5,263 bases of DNA, from positions 1-5,263 of the forward strand of contig JALXCG010000537.1 in assembly GCA_026991065.1 (NCBI GenBank), given 5' to 3'. Below are positions 1-5,263 of this stretch, in pieces. The DNA is from Gemmatimonadota bacterium (GTDB taxonomy: Bacteria; GCA-2686955). The stretch's first letter is position 1; every line of letters starts with the position of its first letter. Both the position numbers and the translations under genes were made by a program. The notes under the pieces are model-generated. The model was not told where the DNA came from, did no database searches, and was given only the letters and a program-made list of their open reading frames with translations.

Positions 1-21
1 TTGCCGGAATCACCGCGCAAC

Positions 22-52
22 CCGGCGACGACGATGCGTGGCGAGTCGCCGG
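22..52. repeat. Inverted repeat / potential GC-rich hairpin
   Basis: CCGGCGAC (22-29) pairs perfectly with GTCGCCGG (45-52) around a 15-nt loop. Skipping the bulged base 21 adds two more A-T pairs (19-20 with 53-54). It is not followed by a T run on either strand, so it resembles a REP-type or mRNA-stabilising hairpin rather than an intrinsic terminator. Function is unknown. Confidence 0.4.
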
Positions 53-57
53 TTGAA

Positions 58-101
58 ACAGTCGCAGCATCCGCGCGATGATCAAGATAGGTAGCGACTG
101 T
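58..101. repeat. Inverted repeat, long loop
   Basis: ACAGTCGC (58-65) is the exact reverse complement of GCGACTGT (94-101), with 28 nt between the arms. It lies only 5 nt from the preceding hairpin. It could be a protein-binding dyad or an RNA stem. No associated gene is visible. Confidence 0.35.
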
Positions 102-200
102 AGGGAGAGAAGACATGGACGGCTCATGCGCGGTTTCAGTTGCCGCGGCCTTACTGTGACCATCGAACGTCGGAGAAGACGCACCGTGAGTCGACAGATA

Positions 201-236
201 CGTGTCCGGTGGACGATACTCGCTCGCGCGGACACG
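201..236. repeat. Inverted repeat downstream of dsrL, possible transcript-end hairpin
   Basis: CGTGTCCG (201-208) pairs perfectly with CGGACACG (229-236) around a 20-nt loop. In the direction of dsr transcription it lies about 75 nt after the dsrL stop codon, so it is the first strong stem in the 3' untranslated region. No U tract follows it. It could mark a Rho-dependent or processed 3' end, but this is inference from position. Confidence 0.4.
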
Positions 237-308
237 GGTCATTGTGCATTGCCGGCTCATGAATTGGATCTCGCGATAGCAAGATGGAACAGGGCGTGAT
301 CTGGTCGC

Positions 309-2072
309 TCAGGCCATGTCCAAATACCCGCATGGGCATTCGTCCCGGCATTTGTTGCAACCATCACAGGCGCTTAGATCAATCGTGTAGTAGTGACCGG
401 GGTGAGAACCATCCTTTACCTTGCGGAAGCATCCCGGCGTGCAGTACATCCAGCATCGCTCACAGCCGAAGCACTCGCCACAGGAGAAGCAGCGAGCGGC
501 TTCTTCGGCAACCGCGGTAATCGCGATGCCGTGGTCGATCTCAGCGTGTGGATTCGCCAGCCGCTCTTCCGGAGACACGATCTTCCGCGTGGCACGCGGG
601 GCCTCCGGGTAGTAGTCGAGCTTGATCCGTTCAGGTCCGATCTCCGGTCCATGCAGATCGCCGATCGCCTCTATGCCACGAAGCTGCGCATGCATGCTGA
701 TCGCCGCCTTGCGTCCCTGCCCGATGGCGGTTGTGGCAAGTCCGAGATTCAGGTTGTCTCCACCCGACCATACCCCATCGAGTTCGGTCATGCCCCAGTC
801 ATCCGCGCTTGGCCAGCCGGTTTCCCGAAATGCGCCCAGGGTATCGCAATCCGGTGCCTGGCTGACGGCAGTGATGACGGTGTCAACCGGGATCTCCTCA
901 AGCTCTCCTTCGATGGGAATCGGACGTCGGCGACCGGAAGCATCTTCGTCGCCAAGCCGCATCTTCTGCACGAGCATCCCGACCACATCGCCGGATTCAT
1001 TGCGAATGATCTTGGCGGGTGCGGCAAGGAAGCGGATTTCGATCTCCTCTTCCATGGCCTCTTCTATCTCCCGCTCGATCGCCGGCATCTCGGCGCGAGT
1101 TCGCCGATACAAAATCGTAACATGTGGTTGCGCTGCATCGGTTTCGCTTTCTGCTCGCCGCGCCACGCGGGCCGCATCGATTGCCGTGTGGGCATCCAGT
1201 GTAGTGCGGAGTGCGACACGAGCGGCATCAATTGCAGTATCGCCACCACCAATGATCACGATTCGGGAGCCGACTTTGGGCGGATCTCCCTGGCTTGTGC
1301 GGCGCAAGAACTCAGTTCCGGTGTAGACGCCTTGGCCATCTTCACCGGGAACCCCTAGCCTCTTGCCTTTGTGAGCGCCGATTGCCACGAAAACAGCATC
1401 GAAGTCCCTGCGCAGGGACTCGAGCGTGACGCCGCCTTCTCCCACCTTCACATTGTACTTGATGTCAACGCCGAGTTTGACGATTCTGGCCACCTCCACG
1501 TCGATAATCTCGCGGGGCAATCGGTAGTCCGGGATGCCGTAGCGCAACATGCCGCCGGCCTTCGGAAGACTCTCGAAGACAGTAACTGAGTAGCCTCGAC
1601 GCGCCATTTGGTAGGCGAGGGAGAGTCCCGCCGGACCCGCTCCGATTACCGCAATGCGCTCGTTGAAAGGCCCACCTGCCTCAATCTTTCTCAGTTCCAG
1701 GCCTCGCTCGATCCCCCAGTCACCGATGCTTCGCTCTACCGAATTGATCGCTACAGCACTGTCCTTGGCTGTTCGGTTGCACTGTGCCTCGCAGGGATGG
1801 GGACAAACGCGTCCCATAATGGCGGGGAACGGCGTCGTCTCGGTTTCCAGGAACCAAGCTGCGTCCATTGCTTCCTCAAAAGAAAGCCCGCTTTTTTCGC
1901 GCTGGGAGATGATGTTCAGCCAACCGCGTATGTCGTTGCCGCTTGGGCAATGGCCGACGCAAGGGGCGAGTTTCGTGATCTGCCGTGGGCGCTTGGTCGA
2001 CGTTTTCGCGCCGGCGGCACCTCGTCCGGTTGTGCGCAGGGGTTTCTTCTTGCCCTTCTTCAGCAAGCCCAT
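309..2072 (-). CDS. dsrL: DsrL-like NAD(P)H:acceptor oxidoreductase (FAD, multiple [4Fe-4S])
   Basis: Cytoplasmic iron-sulfur flavoprotein of the glutamate-synthase-small-subunit (GltD) fold, expected to move electrons between NAD(P)H and DsrAB. From the N-terminus: a basic Lys/Arg-rich tail (1-33); a Cys-rich FeS domain (C38, C42, C90, C94, C98); an FAD Rossmann motif GAGPAG (144-149); a second Rossmann motif GGGD (275-278) followed by YRR (322-324), a pattern that favours NADPH; the FAD-closing motif SGGDN (436-440); and a C-terminal ferredoxin domain with CxxCxxCxxxC sets at 534/537/540/544 and 569/572/575/579. That last domain separates DsrL from plain GltD. Start: the frame runs open to a GTG at 2153, but the ATG at 2072 has AAGGA 9 nt upstream and the GTG has none, giving 587 residues. 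Odd feature: a 17-residue tandem duplication right after GGGD. It sits 184 bp downstream of dsrD. It is likely the DsrL-2 type found beside dsrD; the family call is firm, the subtype and cofactor are inferred. Confidence 0.85.
   Translation of the reverse strand: MGLLKKGKKKPLRTTGRGAAGAKTSTKRPRQITKLAPCVGHCPSGNDIRGWLNIISQREKSGLSFEEAMDAAWFLETETTPFPAIMGRVCPHPCEAQCNRTAKDSAVAINSVERSIGDWGIERGLELRKIEAGGPFNERIAVIGAGPAGLSLAYQMARRGYSVTVFESLPKAGGMLRYGIPDYRLPREIIDVEVARIVKLGVDIKYNVKVGEGGVTLESLRRDFDAVFVAIGAHKGKRLGVPGEDGQGVYTGTEFLRRTSQGDPPKVGSRIVIIGGGDTAIDAARVALRTTLDAHTAIDAARVARRAESETDAAQPHVTILYRRTRAEMPAIEREIEEAMEEEIEIRFLAAPAKIIRNESGDVVGMLVQKMRLGDEDASGRRRPIPIEGELEEIPVDTVITAVSQAPDCDTLGAFRETGWPSADDWGMTELDGVWSGGDNLNLGLATTAIGQGRKAAISMHAQLRGIEAIGDLHGPEIGPERIKLDYYPEAPRATRKIVSPEERLANPHAEIDHGIAITAVAEEAARCFSCGECFGCERCWMYCTPGCFRKVKDGSHPGHYYTIDLSACDGCNKCRDECPCGYLDMA
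1161..1238 (-). repeat. In-frame tandem duplication within dsrL (17-codon period)
   Basis: Residues 279-287 and 296-304 of DsrL are both TAIDAARVA, spaced exactly 17 codons (51 bp) apart. Copy 1 with its linker is 1188-1238 and the copy 2 core is 1161-1187. The two 27-base cores match at 20 positions, and all seven differences fall at third codon positions without changing an amino acid. The repeat duplicates the helix that follows the GGGD dinucleotide-binding loop. The distance from GGGD to the next beta strand (VTILYRR) becomes about 39 residues, against roughly 16 usual in GltD-type proteins. Confidence 0.8.
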
Positions 2073-2081
2073 GTTGAGCCA

Positions 2082-2086
2082 TCCTT
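2082..2086 (-). promoter_or_regulatory. Ribosome binding site deciding the dsrL start
   Basis: AAGGA on the minus strand, 9 nt before the ATG at 2072. The in-frame GTG further upstream (2153) has no comparable motif, and the residues between the two (RARRGAAASEPRTT...) show no family pattern. This supports the shorter protein. Confidence 0.65.
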
Positions 2087-2157
2087 CACCAGTGCGGAAG
2101 CCTGTGGTCCGAGGCTCGGAGGCCGCCGCCCCTCTCCGTGCCCTGAACCACACAGCC

Positions 2158-2225
2158 GGTGATTGTGCGACTGAACCGCTGCTCGACCAGGGGCGATCCA
2201 GCTGCAGGCCGATCGCACAATCGCC
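2158..2225 (-). repeat. Perfect 10-bp inverted repeat in the dsrD-dsrL spacer
   Basis: GATTGTGCGA (2161-2170) and TCGCACAATC (2213-2222) are perfect reverse complements. Two further G-C pairs lie beyond one mismatched pair (2158-2159 with 2224-2225). The 42-nt interior can itself form a smaller stem in the minus-strand RNA (GCTG/CAGC plus TCG/CGA). No U run follows, so this is not a simple terminator. It lies 31 nt past the dsrD stop and 85 nt before the dsrL ATG. Candidate roles are an mRNA processing or stability element that sets the dsrL:dsrABD ratio, or an operator for an internal promoter. Confidence 0.5.
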
Positions 2226-2256
2226 TGCTCTTGCCAGTAGGAAACGAGATGTCTAG

Positions 2257-2502
2257 TCAGATCTCCTGCTCCGGGGGCAGGACGATGTAACTACCGCCGA
2301 CGTACGAGTAGGTGCAGCGACCTGTATCGATCAGTTGGCGAATCGCCTTTTTGCAGAATTTCTTGTCACAATTCTCTTCGCCGTACTGCTCGATCATGGC
2401 CTTGGTCAGGTCCAGGGCCTTCAAATTGCGTTTGCCGTGGTACTCCTTGACCATGTTGTACATCGCCTCGGCCACGGCTTCGACTGTCACCTCGGCATTC
2501 AT
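2257..2502 (-). CDS. dsrD: DsrD-like winged-helix protein, activator of DsrAB
   Basis: Small soluble protein of 81 residues, close to the usual size of about 78 for DsrD, directly after dsrB as in reductive dsr operons. Established role: DsrD binds DsrAB and stimulates sulfite reduction with DsrC; an older proposal was DNA binding. The sequence shows two N-terminal helices (about 6-42), a third helix (45-60, CDKKFCKKAIRQLIDTG) and a beta-hairpin wing (62-76, RCTYSYVGGSYIVLP) with the aromatic/Gly pattern of the DsrD wing. It differs clearly from the Desulfovibrio form and has three cysteines (45, 50, 63). Start: ATG at 2502 with AAGGAG 6 nt upstream; the dsrB stop codon lies inside that spacer, so the two genes are probably translationally coupled. 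The family call rests on size, fold pattern and position. It is the least certain of the four products, but no better alternative is apparent. Confidence 0.8.
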   Translation of the reverse strand: MNAEVTVEAVAEAMYNMVKEYHGKRNLKALDLTKAMIEQYGEENCDKKFCKKAIRQLIDTGRCTYSYVGGSYIVLPPEQEI

Positions 2503-2505
2503 GAC

Positions 2506-3597
2506 TTACTCCTTGACTTGTCGCAAATGGGCCGAGCGCTTATAGCTTTCGCCCGCGTGCGTAAAGTCGTCGATGTGGTATTTGGTAAACTCGATCCCCG
2601 TGAGTTCGAAGAACTTCGGCCAGCCGATTCGCTCGATCCATTCGCCCATGCGCTCATACTTGCGCGCTCCAGCGGCATAGACCTCAACGATGTTCTTGAC
2701 TGCGTTGACAGCTTCGGGCCAACGGGGTGGGTTGTTCGGGATGTATGGAATTGCGAGCTTGGAAAACTTGGGCTCACTGCGCGCGTTGCTAACCTTGCCT
2801 CCGACCCAGATCGAGAGACCATCCTGCTCCGGGTCGTTGAGTTTCATCGCCGGGCACACGGTATAGCAATTGGCGCAGAACATGCATTGCTCTTCAATGA
2901 CTTCCACGGACTCATGGCCGTTTACCGTGGTTGGTCGAACAGCGCCGGTCGGGCAGGCCGCGACAGTTGATGGCACTTCGCAGACGGAACGGACTTGTGT
3001 GTGATCGATCTGAGGTGCACGGCGATGGATGCCCAGGATGGCGATATCCGAGCAGTGCACGGCACCACACATATTGAGACAACAGGCATAGGCGATGCGT
3101 AGCTTCGCGGGCAGTTTCATCGCCACAAAGTACTCGTACAACTCATCCATGACCGACTTGACGACACCGGACGCATCCGATGCCGCGGAGTGGCAGTGGA
3201 TCCAGCCCTGGGTGTGGACGATATTGGTGATCGCCGGACCGGTGCCGCCTACCGGATAGCCTTCTTTGTGCAGGCGCTCAATCAATGGGTCGATCTTGGT
3301 TTCGTCGGTCAGGAGAAACTCGACATTGTTGCGACTGGTCCAACGGAGGTAGCCTCCGGTAAACTCGTCGGCTATGTCGGCGAAGAGGCGAATGGTCTCA
3401 ATGCTGACCAGGCGCGGGGTGGCGGCACGAACGGAGTAGAGCCGGTCGCCGGATTTGGCGACATGCATCAGCACGCCGGGCTTCGGGTTTTCATGATAGG
3501 CCCACTGACCGTAGTTCTTCTTGATCACAGGAGGAAGAAACTGCTTGTAGTCGGGAGGCCCGATGTCGGTCTTTCGTTGCGGGATATTCTGTGACAT
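2506..3597 (-). CDS. dsrB: Dissimilatory sulfite reductase, beta subunit
   Basis: Catalytic partner of DsrA in the cytoplasmic alpha2beta2 enzyme, which reduces sulfite by six electrons and releases product on DsrC. In 363 residues the DsrB hallmarks are present: an N-terminal sulfite-reductase half-domain; the siroheme-[4Fe-4S] ligands C135, C172, C173 and C177 (segments GWIHCHSA and [12 protein letters not shown]); and an inserted ferredoxin domain using C215 (ACPTGAV) and C238/C241/C244 ([12 protein letters not shown]). The C-terminal [17 protein letters not shown] motif is typical of DsrB. Ligand spacing matches the known Desulfovibrio enzyme within each domain. Start: two in-frame ATGs lie close together. 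The second (3597) is 8 nt from GGAGG, the first (3603) only 2 nt, so the second is preferred. It begins 17 nt after dsrA and ends 3 nt before dsrD. Nothing is broken or missing. Confidence 0.97.
   Translation of the reverse strand: MSQNIPQRKTDIGPPDYKQFLPPVIKKNYGQWAYHENPKPGVLMHVAKSGDRLYSVRAATPRLVSIETIRLFADIADEFTGGYLRWTSRNNVEFLLTDETKIDPLIERLHKEGYPVGGTGPAITNIVHTQGWIHCHSAASDASGVVKSVMDELYEYFVAMKLPAKLRIAYACCLNMCGAVHCSDIAILGIHRRAPQIDHTQVRSVCEVPSTVAACPTGAVRPTTVNGHESVEVIEEQCMFCANCYTVCPAMKLNDPEQDGLSIWVGGKVSNARSEPKFSKLAIPYIPNNPPRWPEAVNAVKNIVEVYAAGARKYERMGEWIERIGWPKFFELTGIEFTKYHIDDFTHAGESYKRSAHLRQVKE
2509..2514 (-). promoter_or_regulatory. dsrD ribosome binding site overlapping the end of dsrB
   Basis: AAGGAG on the minus strand lies within the last dsrB codons. 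The dsrB stop TAA (2508-2506) sits between it and the dsrD ATG, at 6 nt spacing. A ribosome finishing dsrB can restart at once on dsrD, which argues for coupled expression. Confidence 0.7.
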
Positions 3598-3605
3598 CAA
3601 CATTT

Positions 3606-3610
3606 CCTCC
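3606..3610 (-). promoter_or_regulatory. dsrB ribosome binding site
   Basis: GGAGG on the minus strand lies in the 17-nt dsrA-dsrB gap. It is 8 nt from the ATG at 3597 and only 2 nt from the alternative ATG at 3603, so it selects the downstream start (protein MSQNIPQRK...). Confidence 0.7.
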
Positions 3611-3614
3611 AGCG

Positions 3615-4802
3615 CTATTCCTCTTCTTCGTCGGATTCGAAGAAAATGTAGGGGTTGGTCCGCGGTTGAATCACCATCTCGGGAACTGGATCCAAACCGA
3701 TCTGTTCAAGGAAGTTCCCCAAGCCGACGCGCTGAATGAACTCACCTACGCGTTCGCGGTTGTTGCCATGCTCTCCCCACACATCCCAGATGGCTTCCGC
3801 CAGTTCCTTGATGTCGTCGTAAGGAGGCTCCATCTTCAGGAAGGGGACCAGCACGGAGGCGAGCAGCGCGCCGCCAATGATCGGAGCCTTCGCGCCGATC
3901 AGGATCATCGCCCCACGGTCATCGCCGGGAGAGAGCGCAAGGTGCAGCACGTTGATACAGTGCATGCACTTGACGCAGTTGCTGTTATCGATGCTGAGGG
4001 TGGTTCCGTCCCAGCGCATACAGCGCGTTGGGCAACGGGAGGTCACGTCGCGGCGCATGTCGACTTCACCACTGGCGACATACTGGCGAACTTTCTCCTG
4101 GTCGATTTTGATGTCGTCGCGCCAGGTTCCAATGATCGACATGTCCGAGCGGGCGATCGAGGCTACGCAATCGTTCGGGCAGCCCGACATCTTGAATTTG
4201 AACTTGTATGGGAATGCCGGACGGTGAAGCTCATCCTGGAATTCGTTGGTGATCTCGTGGGTGGCCGCCATGGTGTCATAGCAAGCCCACTCACAACGGG
4301 ATTCACCGCAGCAGCAGCTGGGTGTCCGAACGTCGGATCCGGAGCCGCCAAGGTCGAATCCCAGTTCGGTCAACTCAGCGAAAACCGGTTCCAAAGCCTC
4401 CGTTGGACAACCGAGAAGCACGAGATCGCCGGTGGAGCCGTGCATATTGGTGACACCGGATCCATGCTTCTCCCAGATGTCACAGAGCTTGCGCAGGACG
4501 TCGGAAGTGTAGAACCAGCCGGCTGGCTGGTTTACGCGGAGCGTGTGGAACTGGGCGCAGTGGGGGAATTCTTCCGGGAGGTCGTTGTAGCGGCCAATTA
4601 CACCACCGCCGTAGCCCATCACGCCGACCAATCCACCATGTTTCCAGTGGCCGATCTTCTCCTCATAAGAGCGTTCGAGTAGCCCAAGGAGGTCGCCGGT
4701 CATGGGGTTGTCGGCGCTCTTCTTGAGTTCCTTGACGAAACTGGGCCATGGCCCGGTCTCGAGTTCATCCAGTAACGGGGTGTCCCGTTTCTTGTCGGTC
4801 AT
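3615..4802 (-). CDS. dsrA: Dissimilatory sulfite reductase, alpha subunit
   Basis: Catalytic subunit that, with DsrB, houses the coupled siroheme and [4Fe-4S] centres where sulfite is reduced. The sequence shows the family opening [13 protein letters not shown], the HWKHGG...[10 protein letters not shown] block (52-72), the siroheme-cluster ligands C164-x5-C170 and C208-x3-C212 (SGCPNDC), and the ferredoxin-domain ligands C257 (RCPTRC) and C276/C279/C282 (CVKCMHC). It also has the near-terminal RTNPYIFF. At 395 residues it is compact against about 437 in Desulfovibrio. The loop before the ferredoxin domain (about 241-256) is short, and the chain stops in an acidic tail (ESDEEEE) without the usual WDR...EYRKRH extension. 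Residues 163-165 are three cysteines in a row, of which only C164 should be a ligand. First gene of the operon; ATG at 4802 has GAGGAG 5 nt upstream. Confidence 0.97.
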   Translation of the reverse strand: MTDKKRDTPLLDELETGPWPSFVKELKKSADNPMTGDLLGLLERSYEEKIGHWKHGGLVGVMGYGGGVIGRYNDLPEEFPHCAQFHTLRVNQPAGWFYTSDVLRKLCDIWEKHGSGVTNMHGSTGDLVLLGCPTEALEPVFAELTELGFDLGGSGSDVRTPSCCCGESRCEWACYDTMAATHEITNEFQDELHRPAFPYKFKFKMSGCPNDCVASIARSDMSIIGTWRDDIKIDQEKVRQYVASGEVDMRRDVTSRCPTRCMRWDGTTLSIDNSNCVKCMHCINVLHLALSPGDDRGAMILIGAKAPIIGGALLASVLVPFLKMEPPYDDIKELAEAIWDVWGEHGNNRERVGEFIQRVGLGNFLEQIGLDPVPEMVIQPRTNPYIFFESDEEEE

Positions 4803-4807
4803 GGCAG

Positions 4808-4813
4808 CTCCTC
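4808..4813 (-). promoter_or_regulatory. dsrA ribosome binding site
   Basis: GAGGAG on the minus strand, 5 nt before the dsrA ATG. A TCCTCC segment in the same leader (minus strand, 4843-4838) could pair with part of it, so modest leader-level control of initiation is possible but unproven. Confidence 0.6.
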
Positions 4814-4939
4814 ATCGGTGGCCACGTGAAGATGACTGGAGGACAGATCCGGTCGCCTCCCGGGTTGCGCGGCGAGGCGATCTCTCATGGAAGGCGCATC
4901 CCCAAATGCTCCCGCCCGGTCTGCAGAATCGTGGTCTGC

Positions 4940-4953
4940 GCTGGACGCTGGAC
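4940..4953. repeat. Tandem heptamer, two copies
   Basis: GCTGGAC is repeated twice without a gap (4940-4946 and 4947-4953), about 140 bp upstream of dsrA and downstream of the candidate promoter. Two adjacent heptamers can be a response-regulator site, but the usual spacing is about 11 bp, so this may be chance. Confidence 0.3.
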
Positions 4954-4994
4954 AGAGAGGGGAACGCCCTGATTCGGATAGTTAATGCGATAGA

Positions 4995-5025
4995 AATCTA
5001 GCTACTTCTCTATGGGGGGGGTCAA
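4995..5025 (-). promoter_or_regulatory. Candidate sigma-70-type promoter for dsrABDL
   Basis: On the minus strand, TTGACC (5025-5020; 5 of 6 to the -35 consensus) is followed after 19 nt by TAGATT (5000-4995; 4 of 6 to the -10 consensus), in the most A/T-rich part of the upstream region. The spacer is 2 nt longer than the optimum and starts inside the 8-base G/C homopolymer at 5014-5021. This is a consensus match by eye only. Confidence 0.3.
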
Positions 5026-5045
5026 ACCGATAATCTCGATCAGTT
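5025..5045. promoter_or_regulatory. Operator-like imperfect dyad
   Basis: AACCGAT (5025-5031) and ATCAGTT (5039-5045) form a dyad with 6 of 7 symmetric positions and a 7-nt centre. It abuts the candidate -35 element on its upstream side, where an activator or overlapping repressor would sit. The motif does not match an FNR/CRP site (TTGAT-N4-ATCAA). The regulator is unknown. Confidence 0.35.
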
Positions 5046-5263
5046 ACATAAAGGACGTTGATTGGCCCTGCGCTGGAACCGGCGACCGCGGCACGGGCCC
5101 CGATCGCCGCTGTGCAGTCATGATTTGAAGGCTGGTAGATGCGGATCGGCGGTGAATGAGTTACCCTTTCGCCTAGGAGCGTGTCGCGCATTGTCTTTGC
5201 GTCGCCCCGCATCCGTCCCTGCTCCGATCTCTGCGTTGCTAAGTCCTTGAAAGGCAACCAGCC

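Larger units (their letters stand above)
1..308. other. Gene-free region downstream of dsrL
   Basis: I see no recognisable gene here. The open frames on both strands give Arg-rich or low-complexity translations without family motifs, as expected from chance frames in GC-rich DNA. The stretch does hold three perfect 8-bp inverted repeats (listed separately), and it is where the dsr transcript should end. No U-rich tract follows any of the stems, so a classical intrinsic terminator is not evident. No tRNA-like fold or insertion-sequence end was noticed. Confidence 0.6.
4803..5263. other. Gene-free upstream region of the dsr operon
   Basis: No convincing gene is seen in these 461 bases. The longest minus-strand frame (from a TTG at 5257 down to 4982) has no recognisable motif and no clear ribosome site, and the plus-strand frames look like chance. 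The region should hold the operon promoter: about 4981-5055 is visibly richer in A/T than its surroundings and contains a candidate promoter, a dyad and an 8-G run. A transcript starting there would have a leader of roughly 180 nt before dsrA. Confidence 0.55.

Noticed and set aside
115-159. 14-codon plus-strand mini-ORF (MDGSCAVSVAAALL) with GGGAG 7 nt upstream
   Set aside because: The ribosome site is well spaced, but the peptide is tiny and no downstream plus-strand gene exists for it to lead, so it cannot be supported as a gene.
201-236. Intrinsic terminator for the dsr operon
   Set aside because: The stem is good but the loop is 20 nt and no U tract follows in the transcribed direction, so I list it only as a hairpin.
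78-299. Plus-strand open frame of 73 codons
   Set aside because: Arg-rich translation without motifs, no good ribosome site, and it spans an inverted repeat; likely chance.
309-2072. Annotation as glutamate synthase small subunit (gltD)
   Set aside because: The fold is shared, but the C-terminal double-cluster ferredoxin domain and the position in a dsr operon favour DsrL; no glutamate synthase large subunit is nearby.
2073-2153. Longer dsrL starting at GTG 2153
   Set aside because: No Shine-Dalgarno precedes the GTG, the extra 27 residues look non-conserved, and the ATG at 2072 has AAGGA at good spacing.
3591-4682. Long plus-strand open frame (363 codons) opposite dsrA, and a similar one (393-1358) opposite dsrL
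   Set aside because: Both are antisense to unmistakable genes, their translations have no family motifs, and such shadows are expected opposite GC-rich coding sequence.
4982-5257. Minus-strand open frame of 91 codons upstream of dsrA
   Set aside because: It has a TTG start, no clear ribosome site and no recognisable motif, and its 3' part covers the A/T-rich promoter-like island. I treat it as non-coding.

Overview
The window holds a dissimilatory sulfite reductase operon, read entirely from the minus strand in the order dsrA - dsrB - dsrD - dsrL. DsrA (4802-3615) and DsrB (3597-2506) carry every cysteine set expected for the siroheme-[4Fe-4S] and ferredoxin-type clusters, so the enzyme looks intact and catalytically competent. 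A small DsrD-like winged-helix protein (2502-2257) follows, then a large flavin/iron-sulfur oxidoreductase of the GltD/DsrL type (2072-309) that would feed NAD(P)H electrons to, or take them from, DsrAB.

The organism is a moderately GC-rich bacterium with bacterial-type DsrAB. dsrD is a marker of the reductive direction (sulfate/sulfite reduction), while dsrL is best known from sulfur oxidizers. The combination dsrABD+dsrL has been reported mostly from uncultured lineages (for example Acidobacteriota and several candidate phyla) and a few sulfur reducers or disproportionators. The phylum cannot be fixed from this sequence. Known biology suggests sulfite reduction with a pyridine-nucleotide-linked electron entry, but reversal (sulfur oxidation) cannot be excluded.

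Layout. 4803-5263 is about 460 bp without a convincing gene. It has an AT-richer island (about 4981-5055) with a candidate promoter, an operator-like dyad and an 8-base G run. dsrA, dsrB and dsrD are tightly packed (17 nt and 3 nt gaps, each with its own good Shine-Dalgarno), which indicates one transcript and translational coupling. A 184-bp gap containing a perfect 10-bp inverted repeat separates dsrD from dsrL. Positions 1-308 contain no recognisable gene but three perfect 8-bp inverted repeats.

The most unusual points are: (1) the dsrD+dsrL hybrid gene content; (2) an in-frame 51-bp tandem duplication inside the NAD(P)H-binding Rossmann helix of DsrL, whose two 9-residue cores are identical in protein but differ at seven third-codon positions; (3) the structured dsrD-dsrL spacer; (4) the poly-G run inside the putative dsrA promoter spacer. 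No dsrC, dsrMKJOP, sat, apr, dsrEFH, mobile element, CRISPR or RNA gene is visible.
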